Shown: one piece after another, positions 32,500-47,945 of the stretch
Numbering within the stretch: the stretch's first letter is position 1
How the letters are laid out: the number at the start of each line of letters is the position of its first letter
Source: Nitrososphaeraceae archaeon
GTDB taxonomy: Archaea; Thermoproteota; Nitrososphaeria; Nitrososphaerales; Nitrososphaeraceae
Length of the DNA stretch: 64,000 bases
Direction: 5' to 3'
Assembly: GCA_031316115.1 (NCBI GenBank)
Contig: JALDRC010000005.1
Coordinates: 62,001 to 126,000, forward strand
The notes under the pieces: generated by a model
Told to the model about the DNA's origin: nothing
The model's database searches: none
What the model saw: the letters and a program-made list of their open reading frames with translations, nothing else
Position numbers and translations under genes: made by a program

Positions 32500-35214
32500 G
32501 TGTATCCGGAATCCGACCGCATAATTGAAACAAAAATGTTTAATAATATGTTGGAATTGCCTGAGAATAAAAAAGTTATATTACTTTCTTCATTTTATTC
32601 CGGAGAAGAACGTAGAGTTATCTTAAAATTTTATGATCCTGATTCAAAATTAATATATTTTTGGAAGGATCATACCAATCATAAACCTTATTGCTATACA
32701 AAAACAGAGTTCAAAGAAAAAGCCTTAGATATTGAGAAGGAACAACCGAAATATCAAATGCAAGATGATAAAAAAATTGATTTTATTCTGGACAAGGAGA
32801 TAAACGTAATTAAAATCATTGCACCGGATCCCTTATCAATAGGTGGTACTAGTGATAGTGTTAGAGAAAAAATACATTCTTGGGAAGCTGATATAAAATA
32901 TCATGAAAATTATTTATATGATAATTCTCTTATTCCAGGTACATATTATTTTAGAGTTGGTGATAATATTGTCGAATACAAATATGAAATAACAGAACAA
33001 ATAGAACGACAATTGAATTATACTTTATGGAACAAAATTTCACACCAAGAAATAACAGAAATCGATGAATATAAGTATTATATTTCTAACTGGGTAAACT
33101 TATTGAATCAACCTATACCATATATGAAAAGATTAGCAATAGATATAGAAGTTGAATCAGAAGAGGGCAGAATCCCTAATCCAAGAGATCACGATAAAAA
33201 AATTATAGCTATAGGAATGGTTGGAAGTGATGGATTCAAGAAAGTATATGTTCTAAATTATGATGACTATGATGATAAAAATCCGAACAATAAGATGATC
33301 CCTGAGGCCATGGTGTTTGAAAATGAGAAGGATTTGATTTCAGAAGCATTCAAAATAATCGAATCATATCCGATAATTCTTACATTTAATGGGGATGACT
33401 TTGATTTACCATATTTGTATACAAGGGCACAAGATCCACTTATAGATAAATATCAGAAAAAAGCCATAGAAAAAGATAATATTCCAATAATAATAAAAAA
33501 AGAATCTCTTATAAAGAGAGGAATGCAGGCAGAACCAGTTCAAATTAAACATGGAATTCATTTAGATTTATTTCGAACGTTACAAAACAGATCTATTCAA
33601 AATTATGCATTTAATCACAAATATACAGAATTAACATTAAATGCAATATCAGAAGCTCTATTAAATGACCATAAATTAGAATTTACTGGAGATATAACTG
33701 ACTTACACATGGATAAATTAGCGGAGTATTGTTTAAAAGATGCAGATTTAACTCTAAGATTAACTACCTTTAATGATGATCTATTAATGAAATTGCTTGT
33801 AGTTATATCTAGGATAGGACATTTGCCGTTGGATGATATTTCAAGATTTGGAGTTAACCAATGGATAAGAGGAATGTTATACTATGAACATAGACAAAAA
33901 AATGCATTGATACCAAGACGTGACGAATTAATATCAAAAGGAACTTCTTCTACTACTGCGATAATAAAAGAAAAAAAATACAGAGGAGGTTTGGTAGTCG
34001 AACCTAAATTAGGGATCCATTTTAAGGTAGTGGTAGTAGATTTCGCTTCATTGTATCCTAGTATAATTAAAGTGCATAATTTATCATATGAAACTGTTAA
34101 TTGTTCACACGAAATTTGTAAGCTTGATCCTAAACAACATATTCCTGAGACCACCCATTGGATTTGCAAACGAAAAAGAGGACTTACGTCCCTTTTAATT
34201 GGTTCATTAAGAGATCTTCGAGTTAATTATTATAAATATTTATCAAAAAATAAAACAATTGAAGGAGAAAAACGTCAAACATTTGAAGTAATAAGTCAGG
34301 CTATAAAAGTTATTCTAAATGCTAGTTATGGAGTAATGGGATCGGAAATATTTCCATTATACTGTTTGCCAGTAGCAGATGCTACTGCTGCAATTGGGAG
34401 GGATACTACAACAAAAACAATTGAAAAATGTAAGGAAATAGGAATAGAAGTAGTTTATGGTGATACCGATTCGTTATTTCTGAAAAATCCTTCACCTCAA
34501 AATGTTGATATTATATCAAACTGGGCAAGAAATAATCTAGGAGTAGATTTAGAAATTGACAAAATGTATAGATATGTTGTATTTAGCGAGTTAAAAAAAA
34601 ATTATCTTGGAGTATTGCAAGATGGTACAGTAGATGTCAAAGGTTTGACAGGAAAAAAATCTCATACACCTCCATTTATAAGAAAAGCTTTTTACAAAAT
34701 ACTAGATATTTTACGAGAAGTCGGATCCGAGAGTGAGTTCGAAAATGCAAAGAAAAAAATTAGAAAGATAATTAAAGAATATGCCATTAATTTAGAAGAA
34801 GGAAAAATTCCAACTAAAGATTTAAGTTTTAACGTAATGGTAAATAAGTCTCCAGAAAGATACGGAGAAAAAACTAATAATTCTAAAATACGATCTATAG
34901 ATGGTAAAAATATAGATTATATAACCTATAAGGGTTTACCCCAACATATTAAAGCGGCTATGTTATTAGATCAGTCAGGTAAACAGATAAGAGCAGGAGA
35001 CATAATATCATACGTTAAAACTAAAACAAATGACGGAGTAAAACCTGTGGAACTAGTTACTAATATAAATGAAATCGATATTGAAAAATATCTAGAAACA
35101 ATGGAATCTACTTTTGATCAGATATTAGCCTCGTTGAATTTTAATTTTAAATCCATCTTAGGAAAGGAGAGGCAATCAAGTTTAGATGAATTGTTTTGGT
35201 CTAAAAATAAATAA
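32500..35214 (+). CDS. polB: Family B DNA polymerase
   Basis: 904 aa; exonuclease LAIDIEVESEEG, DFASLYPSIIKVHNLSYETV, NASYGVMG, YGDTDSLFLK. Confidence 0.97.
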   Translation: MYPESDRIIETKMFNNMLELPENKKVILLSSFYSGEERRVILKFYDPDSKLIYFWKDHTNHKPYCYTKTEFKEKALDIEKEQPKYQMQDDKKIDFILDKEINVIKIIAPDPLSIGGTSDSVREKIHSWEADIKYHENYLYDNSLIPGTYYFRVGDNIVEYKYEITEQIERQLNYTLWNKISHQEITEIDEYKYYISNWVNLLNQPIPYMKRLAIDIEVESEEGRIPNPRDHDKKIIAIGMVGSDGFKKVYVLNYDDYDDKNPNNKMIPEAMVFENEKDLISEAFKIIESYPIILTFNGDDFDLPYLYTRAQDPLIDKYQKKAIEKDNIPIIIKKESLIKRGMQAEPVQIKHGIHLDLFRTLQNRSIQNYAFNHKYTELTLNAISEALLNDHKLEFTGDITDLHMDKLAEYCLKDADLTLRLTTFNDDLLMKLLVVISRIGHLPLDDISRFGVNQWIRGMLYYEHRQKNALIPRRDELISKGTSSTTAIIKEKKYRGGLVVEPKLGIHFKVVVVDFASLYPSIIKVHNLSYETVNCSHEICKLDPKQHIPETTHWICKRKRGLTSLLIGSLRDLRVNYYKYLSKNKTIEGEKRQTFEVISQAIKVILNASYGVMGSEIFPLYCLPVADATAAIGRDTTTKTIEKCKEIGIEVVYGDTDSLFLKNPSPQNVDIISNWARNNLGVDLEIDKMYRYVVFSELKKNYLGVLQDGTVDVKGLTGKKSHTPPFIRKAFYKILDILREVGSESEFENAKKKIRKIIKEYAINLEEGKIPTKDLSFNVMVNKSPERYGEKTNNSKIRSIDGKNIDYITYKGLPQHIKAAMLLDQSGKQIRAGDIISYVKTKTNDGVKPVELVTNINEIDIEKYLETMESTFDQILASLNFNFKSILGKERQSSLDELFWSKNK

Positions 35215-35252
35215 ATGGTAGTTTATTTTATCTACAAAGGAAACAAAAATAA

Positions 35253-36212
35253 TTGAATTTGTTTGATAAAATAGAACATTTTTTTATTCCACCTGAGAAA
35301 ACTCAAGCTGGATACAGTTTTATGGATGTACCTGATAGGATATCATTCGATGATTCAGAAGCTATCTTATATGGTATCCCACTAGATATAACAACGAGTT
35401 TCGGAAAAGGAACTAAATGGGGTCCAAAGGTGATTCGAACAACGTCAGCAAAACAAATTGAAACATTTCTTTTAGATAGTAATATTGAAATTCATAAGAA
35501 ATTAAAGATATTCGACATTGGAGACTTTAAATTGCCAGGTTTAAAGAAGAAAAATTTAGATGAAATATTTGAAAAAATGTCTAAAAACATATCTGAGATA
35601 AATTTTGAAATAAGAGAGAATAATAAAATTCCGATAGTACTAGGAGGAGAGCATACAATTTCTTACTTTACGATAAAAGCTACTACTAAAGAAAATCCAG
35701 TGATATTACATTTTGATGCGCATAGAGATATGAAACCTGTATATGATGGAATGAAACTATGTCATACAACCCCATTTTACCACTTAATTAAAAACAAATT
35801 CATTAAAGGTTCAAATTTGATTCAAATAGGAATTAGGCAAACAGATCGAGAAGAAAATTATATAGCCAAAAAAAGTGATGTTACTACTTTCGATGCTTGG
35901 GAAATACATAATAATTTTCAAGAAGTTAAACAGAAATTAAAAACGATCACAGATAATAAAAAAATCTATATTTCTTTTGATATAGATGTATATGATATAT
36001 GTTATGTTCCGTGTACAGGAACACCTGAACCCTTTGGATTGAATCCGTTTGAATTAATAGAAATTATAGATTCGATAAGCAAGAATTCAAAATTAGTTGG
36101 TTTAGAAATAGTTGAAGTAGCTATGAAAAATGGTGATTACCGAGAAGGTACTCTAGCAACTCAAACTTTGTATAGAATCATTTCTAGGTTGATGAATAAA
36201 AATATAAAATAA
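35253..36212 (+). CDS. speB: Agmatinase/arginase family ureohydrolase
   Basis: VLGGEHTIS, ILHFDAHRDM, SFDIDVYDICYVPCTGTPEPFG; TTG start. Confidence 0.92.
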   Translation: MNLFDKIEHFFIPPEKTQAGYSFMDVPDRISFDDSEAILYGIPLDITTSFGKGTKWGPKVIRTTSAKQIETFLLDSNIEIHKKLKIFDIGDFKLPGLKKKNLDEIFEKMSKNISEINFEIRENNKIPIVLGGEHTISYFTIKATTKENPVILHFDAHRDMKPVYDGMKLCHTTPFYHLIKNKFIKGSNLIQIGIRQTDREENYIAKKSDVTTFDAWEIHNNFQEVKQKLKTITDNKKIYISFDIDVYDICYVPCTGTPEPFGLNPFELIEIIDSISKNSKLVGLEIVEVAMKNGDYREGTLATQTLYRIISRLMNKNIK

Positions 36213-36289
36213 AAAAAAATTTCATCAAGTATAGGACCAATTCAATAAGAGATACCGATCTTTACGTATACTACCCAGATAAATTATTA

Positions 36290-39275
<2,986 letters not shown>

Positions 39276-39417
39276 ATTCTACGCGATCAGATATATTTTA
39301 ATTTGAAGCCAACTAACCATCTGTCATTATTCTATATTTTAATAATATATGAATAATCGGTTAATTGTTGATCCTATACTTGATGATCATTGTAAACTTT
39401 CGTTTACTACATCCTTC

Positions 39418-39440
39418 ATTCCTAAATTTTGTTTAGGAAT
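39418..39440. other. Perfect 9-bp stem-loop in the 16S-23S spacer
   Basis: ATTCCTAAA-ttttg-TTTAGGAAT. Confidence 0.7.
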
Positions 39441-39455
39441 TGCATTTTTTTTAGA

Positions 39456-41024
<1,569 letters not shown>

Positions 41025-41164
41025 CCATTATCAGATTTAATTACTTTATTAAATCCTCATAATATGAGCGCAATTGGAGATCAATAAGTCACATTTTGGT
41101 CTTCGACCAATATCATTATTGATGCCGCCTATGCTTTGCGTTCTAAATTCCATCTTTCACTGTA

Positions 41165-41180
41165 TCATATAAATCTTCGG
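41165..41180 (-). promoter_or_regulatory. Candidate TATA-box region of the rRNA operon
   Basis: Minus strand GAAGATTTATATGATAC upstream of 16S; inferred from archaeal TATA consensus only. Confidence 0.3.
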
Positions 41181-41274
41181 CTCCTATTTTTAATTTTTTT
41201 AAGATTTTGATTATAGCTTTTAGATTTATTCCCATAACTTTTAAATTAGTTCATTATTTCTTTCAAACAGTTAA

Positions 41275-42621
41275 ATGAAAATACCTAAAAAAATGGATGA
41301 ATTTCAACAAATCTATAAAATAAATACTAAAAAATCGCACTCTCTCTATAAAAAATCCTCTAACATTTTTCCTGGTGGTATAAGTCATAATATTAGGTTT
41401 TTCAATCCATATCCATTTTTCGTAAGAAAAGCTAACGGAAAAATTATCACTGATGTAGACAATAATAATTATATTGATTATTGGATGGGGCATTGGGCTT
41501 TGATATTAGGCCATTCGCCAAAAATTGTTTCAAAAGCTTTAGCGAAACAAGTAATGAATGGAACATTATATGGTACTGTAAATAACCTGAGCTTAGAACT
41601 TGGAGATATAATTCATAACCTGATCCCGAGGGCAGAGATGATGAGATTTGCTTCTACTGGTTCTGAAGCCACCATGTATGCAGTTCGCCTAGCTCGGGCT
41701 AAATCAGGCAGGAAATTTATAGCAAAGATTATTGGAGGATGGCATGGTTTTAACTCTACACTGTTAGAAACCGTAAACTATCCATTTAGTTCTGCCGAAG
41801 GTATGGGATTTAACCCAGACAGAAACTACATAAAATCAATACCATTTAATGATTTGGACGCGTCATTAAAAATCCTTAACTCTATAAAAGACAATTTAGC
41901 ATGCCTAATAATTGAACCTGTCCTGGGAGGCGGTGGATGTATAGTACCAGAAAAAGATTATTTACAAGGTTTACAAGAATTTGCAAAAAAGAATGGTATT
42001 ATTTTAGTATTAGATGAAATTGTTACTGGTTTTAGGCTTTCTATAAATGGAGCATATAATATGTTTAAATTAGAACCAAATTTAATAACACTTGGAAAAA
42101 TCGCAGGCGGTGGGTTACCTATTGGTATTGTTTGTGGTGAAAAAGAGATTTTATCATTGGCTGATCCTAAAAATAGATCAAAAGAGGGGTATTGCTCAAT
42201 CGGAGGAGGGACATTTTCTGCAAATCCAGTGACTATGGTTTCAGGAATACAAACTTTGACTTTTTTAAGGAAAAATAAAGATCAAGTATATGATAAGATA
42301 AATAATTTAGGAAATTTTATACGGGTAGAACTAGAAAAGGTCTTTTATGAATATAATATAAATGCAATAATAACTGGGATAGGGTCGTTGTTTCATATCC
42401 ATTTTCCGAATGACAACATCATCAAGATAAAGAATGCTACGGAGGTAGCATTATGTGATCGAGAAAAGTTGAAAAATTTTCATTTTGTATTAATGGCTAA
42501 GTATGGAATATTTTTTTTACCAAATAAAATGGGAGCAATATCATATGTACATAATAAACAAGATCTCATCAAACTAATAGAGTCGACTAGATCGATCATA
42601 GAATACAAATTATTGCAGTAA
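41275..42621 (+). CDS. Class III PLP aminotransferase, glutamate-1-semialdehyde aminomutase-like
   Basis: FASTGSEATMYAVRLARAKSGR, LVLDEIVTGFR, TLGKIAGGGLPIG, GTFSANPVT. Confidence 0.85.
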   Translation: MKIPKKMDEFQQIYKINTKKSHSLYKKSSNIFPGGISHNIRFFNPYPFFVRKANGKIITDVDNNNYIDYWMGHWALILGHSPKIVSKALAKQVMNGTLYGTVNNLSLELGDIIHNLIPRAEMMRFASTGSEATMYAVRLARAKSGRKFIAKIIGGWHGFNSTLLETVNYPFSSAEGMGFNPDRNYIKSIPFNDLDASLKILNSIKDNLACLIIEPVLGGGGCIVPEKDYLQGLQEFAKKNGIILVLDEIVTGFRLSINGAYNMFKLEPNLITLGKIAGGGLPIGIVCGEKEILSLADPKNRSKEGYCSIGGGTFSANPVTMVSGIQTLTFLRKNKDQVYDKINNLGNFIRVELEKVFYEYNINAIITGIGSLFHIHFPNDNIIKIKNATEVALCDREKLKNFHFVLMAKYGIFFLPNKMGAISYVHNKQDLIKLIESTRSIIEYKLLQ

Positions 42622-42647
42622 TTTACTAACACCACTTTGAATTTAAA

Positions 42648-44093
42648 GTGCATTCTATCAACATTTTTCATCCATTAAAAAAGGAATACATTATTTTTTT
42701 AATTTTTTTTTTAGGCTGCTTTATTAAAATTATTCCTGAATTGGTAGCATATCCCTTTCCAATAGGATATGATGTCGTAAATTACTATATTCCATCGATT
42801 CTTTACTTTGAAGAGTTAAATTTTGAAAAATTTCATATATATGTAACCTTACTGTATATTCTATATACAACATTCCATTTAAGTGCCCAAGATACGGTGA
42901 TCATTTTAGCATCAATATGCTATGGTTTACTTTCGGTTATGATTTACTTATGGTCACAAAGATTTTACCTTTCAAAAATTCAAGGGTTATTTATGACTAT
43001 ATTCGTGATATTTCAAATTTCTATGTTAAGAACAGGGTGGGATCTACATAAAGATATATTTGCCATAGTAATAATGTTGCTAGTATTTTACATCATTACT
43101 TACAAAAATCGAGATTCTTTAATCAATCTTTTTTTAATTTTGTCATTAACAGTTCTAACCTTATTTGTAGACATAATGATATCATTTTTAACATTTGTAA
43201 CTTTAATAATATATTGTACAATCCATAAAAAATGGATTTATCTATCTTCGATAATAGCAATCACTTCAATCACCCTCACAATTATATTAATTTCTAATCC
43301 TCATAATACAAATCCCATCATTAGTAATATAAATAAATTAATTAACGAAAATTTTACTATTGATATTAGATATAGTCAAATAAATATGGTTTTGTTATTC
43401 ATAAAAATAAATCTACTTAATTTACCTACATTCATTGTAGGACTCAGATATTTAAAATCGAGTATCTTTTATATATCTACAATAATTGTTTTGATGGGAT
43501 CGATGAGTTGGATCGTTCTGCCTAATACTAATTTGCTCCTTCCAGATAGATGGATAATCCTTTCTGGTTTGTTTTTATCAATTTTTTCTTTTTTTGGTTT
43601 GATTTCATTGATATATAAATCTCAAAAGTTAAGAAATCATATAATGTTCTCTGTAATTCTTTCATTTTTAATTATTATCGGATTAGCATATATGGTCATG
43701 CCTAATAACCAACCATTTCCCATCTATGCAGTATTCAGAGAACATACAGATTTTTTTATTCCTGCAAGCATGCAAACGAATGTTGTAGATATAGATCATA
43801 ACCAAGACCTCTTGACAGCAATAGAGTGGATAAATAAAAATACACAATCAAATGCAACGATATATGGAGAAAATCATCTAAAAGGATGGATGAAAGTTAC
43901 TTTAAAGGGAAATAGAACGTTTGATACTTATAATAACAACATGGTTAATAAAGAAGTAATTTATTTAATAGACCACAAAATAAAGAACCAGATTAATCAA
44001 GATGTCGATATCTTGTTTACAAAAGGAAATTTTAACATTATAAAGAATTTGTATTCAATGAATAGCGTAAACAATTTAACTAAAATGAAATAA
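42648..44093 (+). CDS. Polytopic membrane protein, possibly GT-C-type glycosyltransferase
   Basis: 481 aa with about 10 hydrophobic segments; AIEWINKNTQSNATIYGENHLKGWM C-terminal domain resembles GT39/STT3-like proteins. Confidence 0.55.
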   Translation: MHSINIFHPLKKEYIIFLIFFLGCFIKIIPELVAYPFPIGYDVVNYYIPSILYFEELNFEKFHIYVTLLYILYTTFHLSAQDTVIILASICYGLLSVMIYLWSQRFYLSKIQGLFMTIFVIFQISMLRTGWDLHKDIFAIVIMLLVFYIITYKNRDSLINLFLILSLTVLTLFVDIMISFLTFVTLIIYCTIHKKWIYLSSIIAITSITLTIILISNPHNTNPIISNINKLINENFTIDIRYSQINMVLLFIKINLLNLPTFIVGLRYLKSSIFYISTIIVLMGSMSWIVLPNTNLLLPDRWIILSGLFLSIFSFFGLISLIYKSQKLRNHIMFSVILSFLIIIGLAYMVMPNNQPFPIYAVFREHTDFFIPASMQTNVVDIDHNQDLLTAIEWINKNTQSNATIYGENHLKGWMKVTLKGNRTFDTYNNNMVNKEVIYLIDHKIKNQINQDVDILFTKGNFNIIKNLYSMNSVNNLTKMK

Positions 44094-44104
44094 TAACTTG
44101 CTTA

Positions 44105-44554
44105 TTGAAATATAGAAAAGACAATAGCTGGTTTAGAAGACGTTGGTTAGATTTTAGACAAGGACACAGTATTTATTTAATCTTTCTCATGACATTTGCT
44201 AATTTTATTACAATACAGTATAAATTGTTGTTGGAGAAAATTCCATCCATAGACATTATAACTGGAGGTAATATTATAGTATTTGCTGTAATATTTGTTG
44301 CTTTATATGTTCCTTTAAGTATAATAATAGGTTATTGGCATAGAAAAAGTCAATGGAAAGTAGAAGCAGAAGCATTATTTAAAGAGAATAGAATAGGAGC
44401 AACTATGTGGTTATTTGTGATAGATCTAATTGATGGAAAAGTGACAGAACAAGAAAAAAAAGAAATGAGGGATATGTTATTAAAAATTACTAAAGGCAGG
44501 AAAAAGACATCTGATGAAAAAATCGACAATGATATAGACAATAAAGCTACTTAA
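44105..44554 (+). CDS. Hypothetical membrane protein
   Basis: 149 aa with two TM segments and a charged C-terminus. Confidence 0.5.
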   Translation: MKYRKDNSWFRRRWLDFRQGHSIYLIFLMTFANFITIQYKLLLEKIPSIDIITGGNIIVFAVIFVALYVPLSIIIGYWHRKSQWKVEAEALFKENRIGATMWLFVIDLIDGKVTEQEKKEMRDMLLKITKGRKKTSDEKIDNDIDNKAT

Positions 44555-45317
44555 TCATGTATTAAATCATTTTACTAAAACATGAAAAAATAGATTATTT
44601 TGTATCGACTGATTCAAATGTGTTTGTCTTTTGATAAGAATATCCAATTAGAGAGATGAGGAAAGTCATTGCATAGTTTTTCGTATTAATGAATAAAATT
44701 ATGTATTGTGATTTTTTTGGAAATTACTCTTCATACCAATCGATATTTATTATATGTTTTTTAGGCAAAGATACTACTTTGGTAACTGATTCTATTTTGG
44801 ATGACAATATGTGTTTTAATTCCTCAGAAAAGCACTAGATCATATTGGAAGTTGAATAAAAGTATTTAGTATCAAGATACATGAAAGACAAGACATTTGT
44901 TTGATAGGGAAATTGAATTCAGATATTTTTTAAATTTTTTATTTGATTAATAGATAAATCTCCCCAACATATTTTCTGATATCATTATAGTAAGTATTTA
45001 TTCGTAATTCCACAAAGCCATATCATTATTTTAGAACCGAAGCAAAAGATTCAGTGAATTGATTAATGTTATTTAAAAAAGAAAAATAAAATCTTCTTTT
45101 AATGTCTGCTATTATATACCAAATTTTCATATAATTTTTACTACGTTAATTCTACCACTCAGAAGAATTATATGACATTCATCAACATATCGATATCTAA
45201 ATATAACTAAAGATTGGTAAGGATCGCGTTTTATAAGCTAATCAAGTTTTGCATTTACTGAATATACACCATATTCTTGTAGAAAGTAATTTATAATTTT
45301 AAAATCATAGCTTTAAG

Positions 45318-46035
45318 GGCTCTGTTAAGATAAGATAATATTCACCTCCTTTAACCAAAAATTATTGTTATTATTTGTTATTACATCGTTATACATAGAA
45401 GTAAAGAATTGTATCCAGTTATGAACATGAAATAGATTACATTCAATTTGCTTACAAGGATAGTAATCATCAAATGATTCAATTCTATCTTTAAAATACT
45501 GGTTTGCTCTTTCCATCAAACTTTTTTCTATTGAAGAATGTAGATAGTGTTTTAATTCAATTACATGACACGCTTCCTCTGCAATTATACCGCCATCTGT
45601 ATAGACAGTATGTTTTCCATATTTTGTAACTAATGATCTAATGAATTTTTCTGCAACAAGCATGTTTCTCTCTTCAGAAATATAGATTCCAAGCACCGAA
45701 GAGTTAATTGGTTCTATACATATCCATAACCAAAAATGTTGACTACCAATCTGAATAATTGTTTCATCTATAATAAAAGCAGTTACTCTTTTTCTTTTGT
45801 AGATCTGACAGGAACCAAACCTTTGTATCCAATTCCAAACAGAAACATGACTCCTTTTATCATCTCTAAATACTACTAATGCTTTAGATACTGCGTAGGC
45901 TCAAACCAAGAAAGCATAGATAAAGAGAATACATTACAATAAAAGAGCTGTTCTATTTCTTTCAAATTTGATTTGATTCATACGATAAATATAAAGTTCT
46001 TAGCTATAGCTGTTTCTGCTTAAGTTAACAGAACC
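45318..46035 (-). mobile_element. IS6-like insertion sequence, 718 bp, transposase interrupted by nonsense codons
   Basis: TIRs GGCTCTGTTAAGATAAG / CTTAAGTTAACAGAACC (14/17); minus frame VSVWNWIQRFG...TAFIIDETIIQIGSQHFWLWICIEPINSSVLGIYISEERNMLVAEKF...HTVYTDGG...QYFKDRIESFDDYYPCKQ; includes ORF 45325-45696. Confidence 0.85.
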
Positions 46036-46075
46036 GTTAAAACAGTAATAAATCTAGGACAAATCTAGGAAATGA

Positions 46076-46912
46076 TCAAAAGGATTTGTTAATTATATTT
46101 ATACGTGATAGATAACTTTTTAATCTTTTATGCTGAATGCTCTTTAAAAATTGACGAACGTCTTCTTCATAAAGATTTACATTGTGACTTTGATAACCTT
46201 TCATCATATATAAGGCGCCTTTTGGATTTTTTAAAAATACTAAACCGATCCTAGCTATTGAATATAATGAGCTATATCCTAATGCTTTGAGTGATTTTCC
46301 ATACGAGATATAAGTTTCTTTGTTATATGAAGTCCTAGTAGGTCTATTGGTAGAACTTAATAAATCATGCAATACCTGGATTTTGTATCCTAATTGTTGA
46401 GCTTTTACTAATAAATATGTTTCAAATCCATAGTTCAGTGGATATTGTAATCCTATTTGCATCCAGAAATCACTTCGGACTATGCGGCCTGATCCTCTAG
46501 GGACAACACTATTTTCCCCATTGATTTGTCCAGAACATATTGCTAATTTATTGTTTTTATCCATATGTTCTAATATTATCGATATATAGTTTGATGGTAA
46601 AATATGATCGGCACCTAAAATCATCACATATTCACTTGGGTCAAGTTTCACTTTACTTAATCCTGAATTAATTACTCCTGCTAAAATCGGTGTTCCTTGG
46701 GCGTTAAATCCCCTATCCCTTATATCTAAAATTTCAACATTTCTGAATTTTGAAATAATATTTTTAGTATTATCTACCGAACCGTCATTTACAACTATTA
46801 TCCTATGTTCATGGATTTTTTGTTTTAGCAATGATGAAAGTGTCTCACCAATAAACTTTTCTTCGTTTCTAGCAGGAATGATTGTCGAAATTTTATATGT
46901 ATAGTTCGTCAA
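46076..46912 (-). CDS. Family 2 glycosyltransferase
   Basis: ISTIIPARNEEKFIGETLSSLLKQ, VVNDGSVDNT, ILGADHILP. Confidence 0.9.
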   Translation of the reverse strand: MTNYTYKISTIIPARNEEKFIGETLSSLLKQKIHEHRIIVVNDGSVDNTKNIISKFRNVEILDIRDRGFNAQGTPILAGVINSGLSKVKLDPSEYVMILGADHILPSNYISIILEHMDKNNKLAICSGQINGENSVVPRGSGRIVRSDFWMQIGLQYPLNYGFETYLLVKAQQLGYKIQVLHDLLSSTNRPTRTSYNKETYISYGKSLKALGYSSLYSIARIGLVFLKNPKGALYMMKGYQSHNVNLYEEDVRQFLKSIQHKRLKSYLSRINIINKSF

Positions 46913-47212
46913 TAGATGTATACAATAAACATATAAAGCATTAAAAAATTTTTTGATTGCAAATCATAAAGACATATATTTTTCATAGGTAATTAATTAG
47001 GTAGATCTCAAGATAATTTCAAAAAATTATATTAGTTTACAACTTATTATAATTATTTAAAAAATTTTCTGTCAGAATTAAATTATAACTAAGGATATTT
47101 TGATCCTTATAATAACAATTAACAATATTGCGATCAAAAAGATCTAAATTTTAATGTAAATGTAAAATATCGTGATAAATCCATTGAAAGATTTACTTTA
47201 TATATCAAAAGA

Positions 47213-47931
47213 GACTATGTTAACTTAACGTAAGAGCTTTAGCTGTGAATGTTCTCTTTCTAATCTATGGTCATTAGATTATTTGAAAGAAACAGAACAT
47301 TCACATGTATAGGAATTTATTCTTTGTATTTGTACTTTCTTGGTCTCAGTCTACGAAGTACATCCAAAGCAATGGAACTGTTCAAGGATCAGAGTAGAAG
47401 TTATGTTACTGTTTGGAAATGAATTCAAAGGTAGGATCATGTCAACCTTACAAGAAAAGAAGAGTTTACGCATTCATCATAGATTAAACTATGATTCAGA
47501 TTGGTAATAAGCATTTTTGGTTATGGATCGGTATTGAACCTGTTTACAGTTCTGTGCTAGGAATCTTGATCTCAGAAGAGAGAAACATGTTTGTATTAGA
47601 GAATTTCATATGATCCCTTGTACCCCAATATGGCAGACATACAGTTTATACCAATGGAGGAACATGGTATCCTCAATCATGTAACTTTTTACATCTCAAA
47701 GATATATTGCATCCACCTTTTGAGAAAAGTCTGATTGAAGAGTAATGCAGTTTTTTTAAGATAGAACAGAATGTTTTGATTACTATCCATTCATCAAAAA
47801 GAGTAGAAATATTTGTGATCTACAACATGTATACAATTGGATTAATCTATTCATTTATCTAGATAACACAAGAGTCAGTAACACAGTTCTATACAAGATT
47901 GGAGATGAATTATTCTTAAGTAAACATAACC
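47213..47931 (+). mobile_element. Degenerate IS6-like insertion sequence, 719 bp
   Basis: Ends GACTATGTTAACTTAAC / CTTAAGTAAACATAACC; disrupted frames read [54 protein letters not shown]. Confidence 0.85.
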
Positions 47932-47945
47932 ATAAAAGATAAAAC

